Shown: one piece after another, positions 10,690-21,721 of the stretch
Numbering within the stretch: position 1 is the stretch's first letter
Layout: each line of letters begins with the position of its first letter
NCBI GenBank assembly: GCA_002803225.1
Contig: NXFV01002001.1
Coordinates: 1 to 36,871 of the forward strand
DNA: 36,871 nucleotides
Direction: 5' to 3'
DNA from: Gamarada debralockiae
Lineage: Eukaryota > Ascomycota > Leotiomycetes > Helotiales > Hyphodiscaceae
Notes under the pieces: generated by a model
Database searches by the model: none
Seen by the model: the letters and a program-made list of their open reading frames with translations, nothing else
What the model was told of the DNA's origin: nothing
Made by a program: the position numbers and the translations under genes

Positions 10690-11760
10690 GGGTTCTGCAC
10701 TCCATTCGTCGATACTGTATCTGATACTATATGCAGCTAGCTGATAGCTGGTAATTCTTTGCTATATAGCTATAGCTATAGTACTTAGAGCATTAGACTA
10801 GGCTACACCTTGTATAAAACCTCTTTATATTCTTTACCTCTCCTCCTTTAACAAACTCCTAGCAAATCACTTAGTTCGCCTGCTCTAGGGTTATGACAAA
10901 GACAGTTAAGGAAGAGAAGCTCTTTCTAAAGTTGTAGATCTCCCATAGCCAAGCTACTCTTTAAATAGCCAGGCCTAGGTAAAGATTTTAGTTTTGCTTT
11001 GTAAGTGACTTAATAGCCTCCTATTTTGTTATATCTATATGTATCAAACAAATGCCGTAGACTAAGTCTAGATACAGGTCAGCAATGACCTGGGTAAAGG
11101 GGGCAATCTCCTTTAATTATATAGAGCGCTAGACTAGCAACTCCTTCTCTCTCTTTTCCTTTGTTTGTACTACTATATTTCTGCTAGGGAGCTTCTTCAC
11201 CTCTACTACCCTAGTCTCCCTTGCCATCTGCACTACTCGCTATAGTATTGCGTAATTCAGTGTTGTTCAGAGCGCCCGGTGCTCTGTTGTGTCAGTAATA
11301 TAGACCTTGACCTAGCGAAGCACTAACTCTTCTCTAGTAGCTAGAGGGTAAGGCTTTAACGCTATAGTAGCCTAGGAAGGTTTCGTGACAGGCTCAGCTT
11401 GCGCAGCTCGCCCTGATAGGCCTTGACCCTTCTCGATTCTCTACACAGCCTTGTAGGTCTGCTCTGCCTAGTATACTACCATGTCGTTTAGGCCATGTGT
11501 TGCCAGCGTAGTGCCGATGAACTCTAGGACTTGTTGAACAAGGCTGGCAACTGTGCGACAAGAGACAAGTAGGTCGATTCCTGCTAGTTGTTGCCTAGAT
11601 TCGATAATTCTATGATCTTTGCGATGATTAGTGCCCTTAACTAGTAATTTCTAGGTGAGTTACTGCAAACGTCAGTCGCGACAGAGGCGGCTCAGGGCCT
11701 TCCTTACCAGCAGCCAGCGATATGCCAGCGACTGTCTAGTATCTTCATACTCACTCCTCT
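10690..11760 (-). mobile_element. Degenerate Tad1-type LINE: ORF1 (gag-like) relic, RIP-mutated
   Basis: On the minus strand a single frame from about 11645 down to 10690 reads as a LINE ORF1/gag protein with around a dozen in-frame stops. Recognisable blocks include LAGIDLLVSCRTVASLVQQ, TREELVLR-stop-VKVYITD, KEIAPFTQVIADLY, RVAWLWEIYN, SFSSLTVFVITLEQAN and GGEVKNIKRFYT. It ends in two CCHC zinc-knuckle positions (about 10698-10800) in which several Cys and His codons have become Tyr. A 5' block (GPEPPLSRLTFAVTHLE) sits one frame off near 11660-11710. All stops are TAG, TAA or TGA where TGG, CAG, CAA or CGA would be expected, which is the RIP pattern. No reverse transcriptase follows; the copy is truncated at about 10690. 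It is clearly non-functional. Confidence 0.8.
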
Positions 11761-12184
11761 TGATTCAGCGTGTCAATTGATGTAGGTTTTAGTGCTATGT
11801 GACAAAAAAATCAGATTTTCTTTGTCTAGGTTAGATAATTATATATTTTTTTTCTGACAATAGACTATAATTATATATAATTATTAGGTGTAAAATGCGA
11901 TAAAATTAATGTTTCTTGATAATCCTGTATCTGAAAGTAACAAACTCGCTTTTGCCGACTTTAGGGAAGCGCCCCCGAAAGAAGCGAGGAATCGTGCTAA
12001 CTTCGGCTTTAAATCCGGCACTGGCGCTAGCAGGCAAAGTGAACGATTAGATCCGTCTCTTGAATTCTTAAGGCTTTAAGGATTTACATTAAAAATTAAC
12101 TAAATCTAACTCTGACAAGCTGCGCGCTTGGCGTCCCTATATAAGCCCCTATAAGGACCCTCAAACCGGAGGTGATGTTAATGT
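11761..12184. other. AT-rich spacer, possibly LINE 5' flank
   Basis: No gene. An AT-rich block at about 11800-11930 contains T and A runs. More balanced sequence follows up to the stop codon of the next gene (12185, minus strand). It could be the mutated 5' UTR of the LINE relic or the 3' flank of the secreted-protein gene. I see no diagnostic sequence. Confidence 0.4.
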
Positions 12185-13958
12185 TCATTGCCATCCCTTT
12201 CCATTCCAACGAAGACAGGGAAAATTTGCCATTGAAGGATCTTGACCTTGCCCAATAAATGAGACAGTAGTATAAAGATTGGTGCAGACATTCAAAGAGA
12301 TGAATCCCGGTGTAGTAATATCATCCTGAAAGACTAGTTCACCTTGTGATTCAGCATCACTGACCATCTGAGACACCGACGGCATTTGGTAGCCATTTGC
12401 CTGACCATTCGCCAAGTAGCCCTCATATGCGCTGATGACCATGTCTAGAAGTGTCACACCACCCCACGCGTTTCCGTTCAGGACATCGTTAGTACCACCA
12501 GGTAATGGTATAAATGGCATCGAGGGGGCGACTGGATTGGTTGGGGCGAGGCCGTCATCGTTGTTATTATAGTCAGAGTTCGCATTAAGGACATAAAAGA
12601 GGTTCCCGTTCCAGCAAACCATAGTTTTGCTATGTGTATCTTGGGTCATATAAGGAGAGAGATCGCTTGGCACAGTCGAGGAGCACGGGTGACCAGTCGC
12701 CCTAGATTTGAACCGCCCTTAGTTTGTAAATTAACAGAATATATAGGGCTGAGGCACACGTACAAGATAAATGCTCCAAGGCTTCCTGGAGCAAGCCCCC
12801 ATGCGATTGGGATCATTTGAGACCACATAATTCTCTCAATCTGCGAGACCATAGTTCGAGATTGCGAAGTAAGATCTTCCGGTAACGCGAGCATCATGCC
12901 ATTTTGCATCAAAGACCAAAGCTCACCAACCATGGTACTATTGCCATTGAAAATAGCTGCAGTATAGTTTGATTCCATGGTTTCCCAACTAGTGAGGAAT
13001 GTGCCTAATAGGCCAGTAAGGGAATTTTGAAGATTCAAAGCAGCTTCTGCGCTATAACGAATTATTAGCCTCACTCAACCCCAAATTACTGTCCTGAAGA
13101 CTCACGCTGGAAGATTATCCTTCACTAATGCCAGTGACGCAGATATTGCGCCATTGACAACATCCTTGGCGAAGCCGCGGTAATTGTCATCCGCAAACAA
13201 CTTTGCCACCTTGATAACTACATTATGTCAGGTTGAAAACATACCGCGGGGGGAAGGTATATGCTCACCAACATTCCATTCGAAGTTCGAAATAACTCCA
13301 AACATGAGTCCGAGAACATCAAGCAAGGATTTAAAAACTTGGTCATTATTGTTGGCGGGTAGCTGAGGGGCAAATGTCGCTGTGAACTCTCCTAGATTGT
13401 ATATCATCTGCCCGGAAGCCGTTTGCAGAGAATCCCAGTAGAGTTGATGTATCTGGAACAGAATTAGCGTTAAATAAACGGAATTCCCTGAAATATTTAT
13501 CTAAGATATATCGCACCTGATGAATATACGAAATTGAGTTTAGGATAAGGAATCTATTTTATTTCTGTTTAGCCATCAATAAATCACGGCAGGACGCCCA
13601 ACACTGACCCAGCCGGATGATTGGTGCCTGTACATTCAACAGTAGTTGAGCATTCAGTATTGTCAATAAATTGACAGTCAAAGCCATCAGGACCGTTGAA
13701 AAAATTGCTGATAAACTCCGTAAATGTCAGGTCTGTACCCCCAGCAGATGGAGTGTAGCTCTCCCACGCAGCTACTGCCGCGTCCCAGGCAGTATTAACA
13801 TCAGCAGCAGCCCACCGACTTGCAGCCTCAGCTCCAGCGTCAGTAATCGGACTCACAGAGCAGTTAACAGTCTGCCAAGTTGGTGGCAACCTGGGAGTAA
13901 CTGCCGCATAAGCGTGAGACAGCGGCAGAACGATGAGCGACAGTTGTAGAAGATGCAT
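12185..13958 (-). CDS. Secreted protein of unknown function (possibly DUF7872-like)
   Basis: Model on the minus strand: exons 13609-13958, 13517-13553 (only 37 nt), 13269-13452, 13106-13217, 12764-13051 and 12185-12701, giving 495 residues. All five introns are 51-64 nt, and the exon phases fit. The start at 13958 is chosen because it opens a clean signal peptide (MHLLQLSLIVLPLSHAYA); an upstream in-frame Met at 14000 would put 14 polar residues in front. The mature part has scattered cysteines (VNCSVSP, DGFDCQF, ECSTTVECTG, TGHPCSS, VCWNGN), a TNHPAGFLILNS block, LYWDSLQTASGQMIYNLGEF and a C-terminal CLRWNGKGW. The architecture resembles the uncharacterised fungal DUF7872 proteins from memory; that name needs a profile search. 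No enzyme motif is visible. The gene looks intact and is presumably exported from the cell. Confidence 0.82.
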
Positions 13959-14371
13959 TCTGAAGCAAAGAAGGAAGTTTGAAGTCTCAACAAGTGTCAA
14001 TGTCGAATACTGAGAGGATCACTCCTATACTATACTCGCTTGAGCTGTTGCCATGAAAATTACTACTGGATCCTCAATCCCCACATTAGCATTAGCATTC
14101 AGCTGGGTGGCTCCTGAGTTTCAGGCCGTGTCTTCTCTATGGCCAACCGCTGTGTGATCCAGCCACACGTGTGCTTGGCGAGTCATTTATCTGATTTAAC
14201 CCCTTACAGTAGCGATAAATTATCTCCGTACCTGTGATATTAGGAATTAAACAAACCATCTTCTCTCGCATAAACTCAGCCTCACTCGTATTTCGGTTAG
14301 CGCTTGCCAAGTGAAACCCGCTGACTACCCGCGAAATGTTAAATGTGACGGCACCTATCGCTGAATCCGGT
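13959..14371. other. Intergenic region, promoter of the secreted-protein gene
   Basis: No coding frame is supported. The left part must contain the promoter and leader of the minus-strand gene that starts at 13958. I see no repeat or RNA gene. Confidence 0.5.
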
Positions 14372-14945
14372 TTAGCTCAAGGGATACTTTTCCCGTACCC
14401 GCAGGGGATCCCCCCTGAGGAGATAGGCGTCGGGCACGACGTAGTTGTGGTTCAGATACATAGCTGTAAAGTTGAGGGTTTGGTGGGGATCATTAGCCAT
14501 CACTACTTCAGATAGATTACGAAAGTTTAAATGCTCGTATTCCGTGAATGCCGACATCCCTGCTAAACCCCAGAAATGCCCGCGCAGATCATAGGCGAAC
14601 CCTTTGGGCCATTCATGTCAAATTCTTTCCCCGGATTTATGCCGACAAAGCTAACAACCGACAGTGCCCTTCGTATATTGTAGGTACCCTGCAATTCCGC
14701 CCCTGTGATATGAAATCCCGAAGTTAGATATAGTAGATCGTGGCTGAGTCGGTTTCTTGTGGGATTTGGTATGAAATAGTTGAAGCCCCTGAAATTATAA
14801 CGTGTTAGAAAGTAGCCTATTAGAATAGGATAGTCAAAACCACGTGTTTAGTGACACAAGCTTTAATTCTGAACCCCTAGGAATAGGATCTTTAAAGACG
14901 GGCTCAACGGCCAGCACAAGTTCCTGACCCGCGTAGCACGACACT
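14372..14945 (-). pseudogene. Remnant of an unidentified protein gene with a frameshift
   Basis: Minus-strand frames read as protein in three consecutive pieces. The first, about 14940-14845, contains GQELVLAVEPVFKDPIP and ends at a stop. The second, about 14787-14570, starts right after a good TTTCAG acceptor and reads GFNYFIPNPTRNRLSHDLLY, then SVVSFVGINPGKEFDMNGP and ISGV, then a TAG. The third, about 14552-14372, lies in the adjacent frame, reads from MSAFTEYEHLNFRNLSEV to REKYPLS and ends at a stop. The break between the second and third looks like a small indel near 14560. The first and second may be joined by an intron. I do not recognise the family. The first piece abuts the promoter of the plus-strand gene at 14969. 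Confidence 0.4.
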
Positions 14946-14968
14946 TGCCAGGTCGACAACCAGCCGCT

Positions 14969-15463
14969 ATGTATCTGAAGACATCTCTATTTGGCGCACT
15001 CCTTACCTATTCCTTCTTTGCCACTCCAACCCTTTCTACTCCTCTTACTGTGTCCGGTCGATTGATCCACGACTCTGCTAGCAAAAATATCAACGCGAGA
15101 TCAGTAGCAGAATGTGTACAAGTTCAGTGCCAGGTTACCGTCTGTGCTACAGATGGCATGGATGCTTGGAAAGTTGCCAGCAATGGTATACAGTTTCTCA
15201 TGGGTCAAGACTGTGCTGGCTGGCAATCGGGCCCTAATAATATTGGCCAGGGGGCATGTGCTTCAGGCCTTTACGGATTCACCGGAGAGATTACTATTTG
15301 GCGCGCCTGGGTAGTTGAACCTGGCTATTCTGGTACATTTGCGCAGTGGGGAAACTTCATTGGCGCTACCTGTTCGGGGGTTCAGCCAGTGTCATGCTCT
15401 TCCAAAACCGGCAATGCCCCTAATGCTTTTAATGGGGAATGCTATCAAGCAAGGTATTTGTAA
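14969..15463 (+). CDS. Small cysteine-rich secreted protein (effector-like), unknown function
   Basis: 164 residues. The start at 14969 is preferred over 14945 because it begins a typical signal peptide (MYLKTSLFGALLTYSFFATPTLS) without a charged leader. The mature part of about 140 residues has eight cysteines, in AECVQVQCQVTVC, GQDCAGW, QGACASG, GATCSGV, VSCSSK and GECYQA, an even number that could form four disulfides. It is rich in Gly, Ser and Trp and has no transmembrane segment or enzyme motif. The reading frame ends at TAA 15461-15463. An alternative 3' intron from 15455 (GTATTT...AACAG) would change only the last residues, because the next exon meets a stop at once. Small size, export signal and paired cysteines fit secreted effector-type or cell-wall proteins, but homology is unknown. 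Confidence 0.65.
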   Translation: MYLKTSLFGALLTYSFFATPTLSTPLTVSGRLIHDSASKNINARSVAECVQVQCQVTVCATDGMDAWKVASNGIQFLMGQDCAGWQSGPNNIGQGACASGLYGFTGEITIWRAWVVEPGYSGTFAQWGNFIGATCSGVQPVSCSSKTGNAPNAFNGECYQARYL

Positions 15464-17205
15464 CACCATCGGATTTTCTAGCCTAACTGGTTATGTTGCT
15501 AACAAGAGAACAGTTGAGAAGCAGAATCGGGGTGGATTTGAATTGATCCGACAGTGTGTGAGCTGTGATTTTCAGCCTCCGCGTTTGAGAAGCTTTACTC
15601 TCATTTCTTTATTCGTTTCAGAGTTTGGATTGGATATGTTATGCCAATATGGTTTATAGTAGGGATTTGTGGATTGATGTATTGGGTTCATTTTTTTGGC
15701 ATGCTCTATTTTACCCTGCATCTGGGCAGTCGTCTGTGGTTGGTTAGCTGTGACGCCATATTAGCATATTCTTTGGTTTTCCATTGGATCATTGCATTGA
15801 GCTACCAAAGTAGGGATTAATAGCGTTGCGAATGCCCGCTAGGTATGCGACGAGTGTTGAAATATGGTTATGAGGCTTAATATTCCATCAAATCTAGAGG
15901 GATAATCTAAGGTTTAATATAGGCCTCTAATAGATCCAAAGGGATACATAATCTAATAACGAACTCCAACTAAGAGATCGTAAATTTGAGGACGGCTGGA
16001 GAAGTATCTTTCAGGCTTAGTAGTATAAATTTATTCTGCCAAGCTCTAAGCTTAACGACACCACTACTATGTTTGTTGAACCTGCCGTATTGAGAGAGCT
16101 TGTATTTGTTTCTTCTTTAGGATAAAGGAGATGTACCCCGCCTTGCTTTTTTACACTCCTTAGATATCTAGCTAGTCAAGAATGCTACGATATTTCGACC
16201 CCGAAACCGTCCCAACTGACATACTATACCACACCGTTTCAATTCTTTCGATGCCGCCTGAATCTTCTACAGCCCATACATATGCCTCTTCCCAGTGCTA
16301 CCTAATGCAGGCTGTGACTTTTGCTACGGAGTCTTGTGTGCAGCCGAGTGACTCTCTTTCCTTAGGTCTCATCTTTAACCGCCGTAAATCCCTGCTCCAA
16401 GATTTTTCTCAACGGTTTCCTGCACAGCAGAAGTGTGAAGAGGTTCTCCAAAACCGAAAGTCAAAGAAATTTATGCTGTTGCAGGCTAAAATACGATTAC
16501 TCGAACTCTACAATGACTCGCCAATGCTTCCTGTCCTCCTTGATCAAGCTGGTTAGCCAGATTTTGTCTTGGATGCAAAAAGGTGTCGCAGATGTTTGGC
16601 TGCCACTCAGTCCCAATAATACTCCTCTTCAAGCCAGGGGTCTCCACAAATTCTGAAGCCTACAAACATACTTTCTTTCTGACGACTTGGTGATTCCTAA
16701 AGAGTCAAGGCGTGGTGAGCACTTTCGCCTTGGTCAGGAACACCTTGCCGGGTCAAGATATGCGCTGAAGCGCATTGAGCGGAAAACAAACTTCAAAGAA
16801 TTGGCGGAGCAAATGCGATATGTAACGATGGAATTGAAAGTCTTAAGGATTCGGAGTTGCAATTCTCACTCTGTTAGTGTTGTGTGTGGCCACACGGACG
16901 AAAGTAAGAAAACCTTCTATAACTCTGCAGAAGCGGTAGGGAGCTTCGTTGATGATTTGAGGTTAGTTTAGTCCTGTAATCATTGGAATCTATTTTAATT
17001 GTTTCTTTAATAGACGGAGCACTACCACCGTGCCTCCTCCGGCGTCGCATGTAATGATTGCTCTTGATTTCTGATGAACAACTAGTGGTCGGAAAGAAGG
17101 CCTGTAGAATCTACAAACCTCTGGTGTAACAACTCTCTGTCTTTCCAAAACACATGTTGTCGCGCTTTCGGATTCGGATATGATGAAAACCCTTCCATGT
17201 GTGTT
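15464..17205. other. Gene-poor region with unassigned open frames
   Basis: The longest frame (16182-16556 +, 124 residues, containing QQKCEEVLQNRKSKKFMLLQ) has no family I recognise and no clear signal peptide or splice partner. Another (16687-16971 +) is hydrophilic and equally unassigned. They could be decayed exons or chance frames. The interval 15464-16150 holds nothing I can name. Confidence 0.4.
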
Positions 17206-17206
17206 G

Positions 17207-17773
17207 TATGGTACTCGTCAATAATATCTATTCATGAATTTTTCTATGGTAGTCATCAATGTTTATCAGTACCATAGATTTATGGTTACTATTATGGTGG
17301 TCATAAATAATTATTGACGAAAGCTATCTACAGTGCTCTCTTTCCCACTGTGTAGGGCTCTTGCTCTGTTATTATTATAGAAGGAGAGATGCCAGCCAGA
17401 GCTCGTTCTCAGCTATCGCGCAGCTTCCTCCCAGCTACCCGTCTGCTGCAAACCCTACCCCGATATCTATCACTAGGTCCAACTCTTAGTAGCCCCAGAT
17501 GGACATGAATGAGGACCTCAGCGGCTGTATTATAAGTATGTTGGGGAGGGTGAGGCTCGGCGGGCGGGGTCTTTCAGTGACCAAAAAGGGGGCCTTAGCG
17601 TCTCGGCCACCTACTTCCAGCACCCTCCGCAACGCTACTCGATTGGTGACTACCATAGAGGATCAAGAATTAATGGCGAGCACTATAATGGTAGCTATAA
17701 ATCTATGGTAGTCGTAAATAATGACCAATACCATAGTATCATTCATGAATAATTAAAATTGATGACTACCATA
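17207..17773. mobile_element. MITE-like element with long imperfect terminal inverted repeats and TA ends
   Basis: The ends match as inverted repeats over about 100 bp each, with interruptions. The left end begins TATGGTACTCGTCAAT and the right end, read as reverse complement, begins TATGGTAGTCATCAAT. Both then share ATTCATGAAT, CTATGGTA and ACCATAGATTTAT further in. The element starts and ends with TA, as expected for Tc1/mariner-type target duplications. Subterminal copies of CTATGGTAGTCATCAAT and ACCATAG recur within each arm. The core (about 17340-17640) is GC-richer and encodes no transposase; its only frames are short (17391-17510 and 17499-17711). It is a non-autonomous element. The superfamily call rests on the TA ends alone. 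Confidence 0.75.
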
Positions 17774-18419
17774 CTACGCATGGAGCCGAATTGCACCTCC
17801 TCTCGTATCATTGCGAGAGCCTCTTCCATCGTCCAATTTGAGGCCGGACTCCATCTTTCTGGCACTTAAAGTACAAAAACGTGACTGGGTTACCTTCCGA
17901 ATTATTGTTTTTGAGTCAACTGAGCTTAGATATGGCTCATCAATAGCAGAAGGTCGTCGTCTAGGGCCTCCGGAACTGACTTTCCCAAGTTTCTCAAGAT
18001 CCTTTGCAGGCGATTTCGAATTTTTATACCCTCGGCCCTGTCATCAAGAAGTAGCTTGAAATTGACCAAATAGTACGGAGGTTCATCCAGGAACGGCGAA
18101 CATTTTATAGACGTCATAACCCGTCGAAACCTCTGATCCAAATACAACACCTTGAACGGAACCTCAACGCAAAATTTGGTTTCCAGCAGAACGAGCGAAG
18201 GATTAATTCGCAATGGACTCGATTTCATCTATTGTGATAGTCTGGCCTTGGACATGCTCTATGGAAGAATAAGATGTGCCAAATCGATTCCCACGTTCCA
18301 GCCTAGGTTCGGTTTTCATTTGCAGGGAGACCAGTGCAACGTTGAGATTGTTCATTGCGGCCGGTACGACCAAGGATGAACATTCGAGACACATACCTTG
18401 ACAGGATGGGTAGGTGAAA
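17774..18419. other. Unassigned region upstream of the HET remnant
   Basis: Open frames occur on both strands (17811-18059 +, 17926-18228 -, 18203-18394 -). The minus-strand frame ending LDDRAEGIKIRNRLQ...RNLGK reads plausibly as protein but is not recognised. I could not find an intact HET domain upstream of the remnant, so this stretch may be its scrambled 5' part or a separate decayed gene. Confidence 0.3.
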
Positions 18420-18937
18420 CATTTTGACTGATGTTTGTCTTATGGGACTTTCATGGCAAAGAACTATCACTGGTTCCTGGGTCAGCGCCCACAATTCCAA
18501 ATTCGAGACGAAGCACATAGGCGGCTGAATCACTGGTACAATATCGTCAGACTCTTTTCAAAGGGATGTCTCACCTTGGAGTCTGACAAGCCTATATCAT
18601 TATCCGGCGTTGCGAAACATTATGTTAAGTTACATAACATGTTGGACGGAAACTATCTCGCGAGGTTGTGGAAACCGCACCTTATTGACGAGATTTTTTG
18701 GGTTCCTGAGGGCTGCTATCGTTCAAGCAGACAGCATTCTATCCCAACTTGGTCGTGGGCTTCGGTCATACCAATGGCAAATTACAAGGACAAATTAAAC
18801 AATGGAAACGTCGCCAGCGTCACGCACTGCCCCTGGAATACCAGGGACAAGAACTGCAGTTCCGCGTCGAAGTTGCCGAAACGGACGTAGAACACGTACT
18901 TGATTCTTATGGGCCCGTACAAGGATGTTTTATATAG
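18420..18937 (+). pseudogene. C-terminal remnant of a HET (heterokaryon incompatibility) domain protein
   Basis: Plus-strand frame 18435-18890 reads LNHWYNIVRLFSKGCLTLES, then DKPISLSGVAKHY, RLWKPHLIDEIFWVPEG and HSIPTWSWASV. This order (W-Y-x-I-V, LT-ES-D, LSG-A, LW, then PSWSWAS) is the usual region downstream of the HET domain in fungal incompatibility-type proteins. The matching tail, VAETDVEHVLDSYGPVQGCF, lies in the +2 frame (18749-18937), so a frameshift separates them between about 18780 and 18830. Just upstream an in-frame TGA stands where the family has Trp, and stops continue further 5'. No HET domain proper is recognisable upstream. I regard it as a truncated, frameshifted relic. 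Confidence 0.6.
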
Positions 18938-21721
18938 TTAAAGTGCGAGGCTCTGATCCACTGGCCTCTTTGTGATATAACAATGGATCAACCGAGTCCA
19001 AATAGCATTATGCCCATATATGCTTTTGAGTTTTGTCGTCATATGGAAGGAAATCTTCGCGACACAGAAGAAACACTGTTTTCGTTGGAATTAATATGGA
19101 TTTAAGCAAGTTAGAGTGTTCCCACGAAGTGAAAGTTGCTCTTTTTTCTGTCTAGTGGAGAAGCTGCTTCAGGAGGTGCGGGGGTTGTATCGGCATCTCA
19201 GGATGCGTACTAAAGAGTTCCTCTAACTTATTGATAGCAACGAACTCCAGAACCCAGTGGCGGGTGAATCAGTTGTCGGAGGGCCTTGCAACAAGGTCCG
19301 TGCCGGATCTTAGGAGACCAGTAGAAGTTTCGTTCCCAAGTATGAGCTTCCAGTCGTCAACAGGTGAACGAAAAGCCTCTGCTAGGGCGGGGATATTTCA
19401 AATCACTCCAAATGCTACAACGTCTTTTGGCCAGCCTGACTGCTCTCTCGGTGCCGAGAATATCAATTCTAAACGCTAGCGGAAAAAGGAAGGAGTATTC
19501 TTCAAAAGCCTCTCTATCACTCTCAAGGTCCCCAAAGATTCTGGAAATCCAGACCTACTGACGATAGTCCCTATCCCCCCAAGTCCTGTGGGGTGTAAAC
19601 CCCAGAAGTGGCTGGCATGGTATCATTCGTCTTCTGGAAACCGTCGTACACCTTGGCTCCGTACCCGAAATCGTAAGGGAATTCGAAAGTAAAACAACCA
19701 CCTAATTCCATAGGTGCTATTATCATCTCATACTCTGTTCGATCATATTCTTGCTGCTGCTATTTATGCCTCGACATTTTGAATATGGCGCCACAACCGC
19801 CAGCCATTGTTTAGTAAGGGACTTAGGAAGACAGATCCTTTCGCAGAGCATCAAGATCGATATCCTCACTATAGAGCAATTTCCTCAATCGGCTTTCCTA
19901 TCTGATGTAAAGCATCGCGATCTCTGTAAGGAGTCGGGTGTATTGCTTCCTATAATATGCCTCCAGTTGGAGGCTCATGTGAGCGGGCGTGCTCCCCACA
20001 TTAATCTCCTCGTTAGTGTCAGAAGCCGTCTCGTCATCCACTCTCCTCAAATCCACAAACAATGGTGGTTTATCAGCCCTACCAATAATCACTAGATGGG
20101 AATACACCACTTCTCTTGGATCAGCGACTCCGTGACCCCTTCGAGCGATCAAGAATTCAAGCAGACGGTCAGAAGAGTTACCTCTTGGCTTGGGCGAGTA
20201 GAATGCTCCCCGAAAGTTGCTGACCTCAACAAATTATAATAAATATTTTTCACTTGTTGTAATTGTGGAGGAGGAGAAGTGTACAAAGTTGCAAGTTCGT
20301 ACCATCTAAGGCGAAACTTGCTGCATTGAATCCAGGGGTCCGGTGATACTACAAGATTCTGCAGGATTTTAGCGTAGATTCTCCTAGAAATATGACAGTA
20401 TGTGTGGCTATTCCGTAAAGTTGGGTCATTTAGCTAACTTACTGAGTCTTCTCATTCATGTTTGCCTGGCTGATACATAGCGGATCTGCCCATACATATG
20501 GGAGAGTAGCATAATGTTTCGCGAGATCAGCATTACACTCATAAAGAGACGTATTTATTAGTCTACATCGTACCTCTACTTCAAGGCCTATAGACGACTA
20601 AAGCTCAGCGATTTCAATTACGTCTAGCTTTATCAAACCAGTGTATTCATACATGGCAGCGCAAGCCATGATGAGTATAATTTGTAATGAAAGATCGTGT
20701 GTAGAAGTGCTCTATGGTCGTAGGTAGAGAACGATTATAGTTGGGACTTAAGGCGAAACAAGCCTATGAACAGGGTATTTTGCTACTACCAAGGCTACTG
20801 ATGGAACTTTAGACTTCTTGCGCACAATGACTAGGGTCTTGAGTTGGCCTCAGTATTATTGTTCGACTTCTTCTCTATCGACCGAACTAAAATTTAAGTA
20901 AAAAGAATTCATACTTATTTAATATCTTTCAAGTGAATTTGTCGACTTCGTTTTGGCAACTCCTAAAAATATCGCTAAAGTCCATAGACTCGTGGCTTTC
21001 AAAATTCAAGCGAGACCCTATGAAAAAGGGTCTCAGAAACAATTGATTTTAAAATGAAACTAACAATTCCAGACCCTTGAAAATCTGGCAAAAGATAGAG
21101 ATGCTTCTATTCCTTACTGTTCTTAACCTAAAAGTATTGTTCTAATAAGTTTCAGTGTAATTATAATTTTGCGCGTTCATAGAGGTTTGGGAATTTTTAG
21201 TGTTCCTGAGAAGTGAACAAATTTTCAACCGCGCTTGCTACGTAGGACTCGTAAGCACTTGATCTGCCGTGAAGCCCCCTTACTATCACCAAGACTCTCG
21301 ATCGCCGTAAAACAACGATGGACCACAATTCCCTCTAGCGATTTAGATTCGTTATTTGGGGAGACTCTAAAAGGCTTTTAATACGCTAAGTCCTTTAATT
21401 CACCAGCGTTTATGTTTAGGACTGTCGAGCTTGCTTGGCGCTCTTGCAGTGGGTCTCAGTGGCGGCTGTTGCAAGCGACATGCAAGCCTTCGGGCTCGAC
21501 GCGCAAGCTTAAATCACCCAAGCACTACACAACATACGCGTCTATCATAAACCACAGGCAACAGCGTTCTCGAGGAAGAGATCTCAATATAATATCGACT
21601 AGCTCACGGCTTTAGAGTTGGAGCAAAAACATCAACGACACTCCACGACTCTCACAAACATCCCGAAACAAGGAGACACAGACGGTTGAGCAACGGTGAC
21701 CACCCCTCCCGCGAGGTAACA
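18938..21721. other. Long gene-poor region
   Basis: No gene can be supported over 2.8 kb. Short protein-like patches occur: a minus-strand frame near 19575-19695 reads FGYGAKVYDGFQKTNDTMP, and minus frame 19898-20152 reads LVIIGRADKPPLFVDLRRVDD. Neither is attached to a start, splice pair or known family. The part from 20200 to 21400 is AT-rich. A small inverted repeat GAGACCC...GGGTCTC lies at about 21011-21034. These may be very old gene or transposon remains. Confidence 0.4.

Noticed and set aside
21011..21034. GAGACCC...GGGTCTC inverted repeat as a terminator or small RNA
   Set aside because: A short, isolated stem in AT-rich gene-free DNA; bacterial-type terminators do not apply in this genome.
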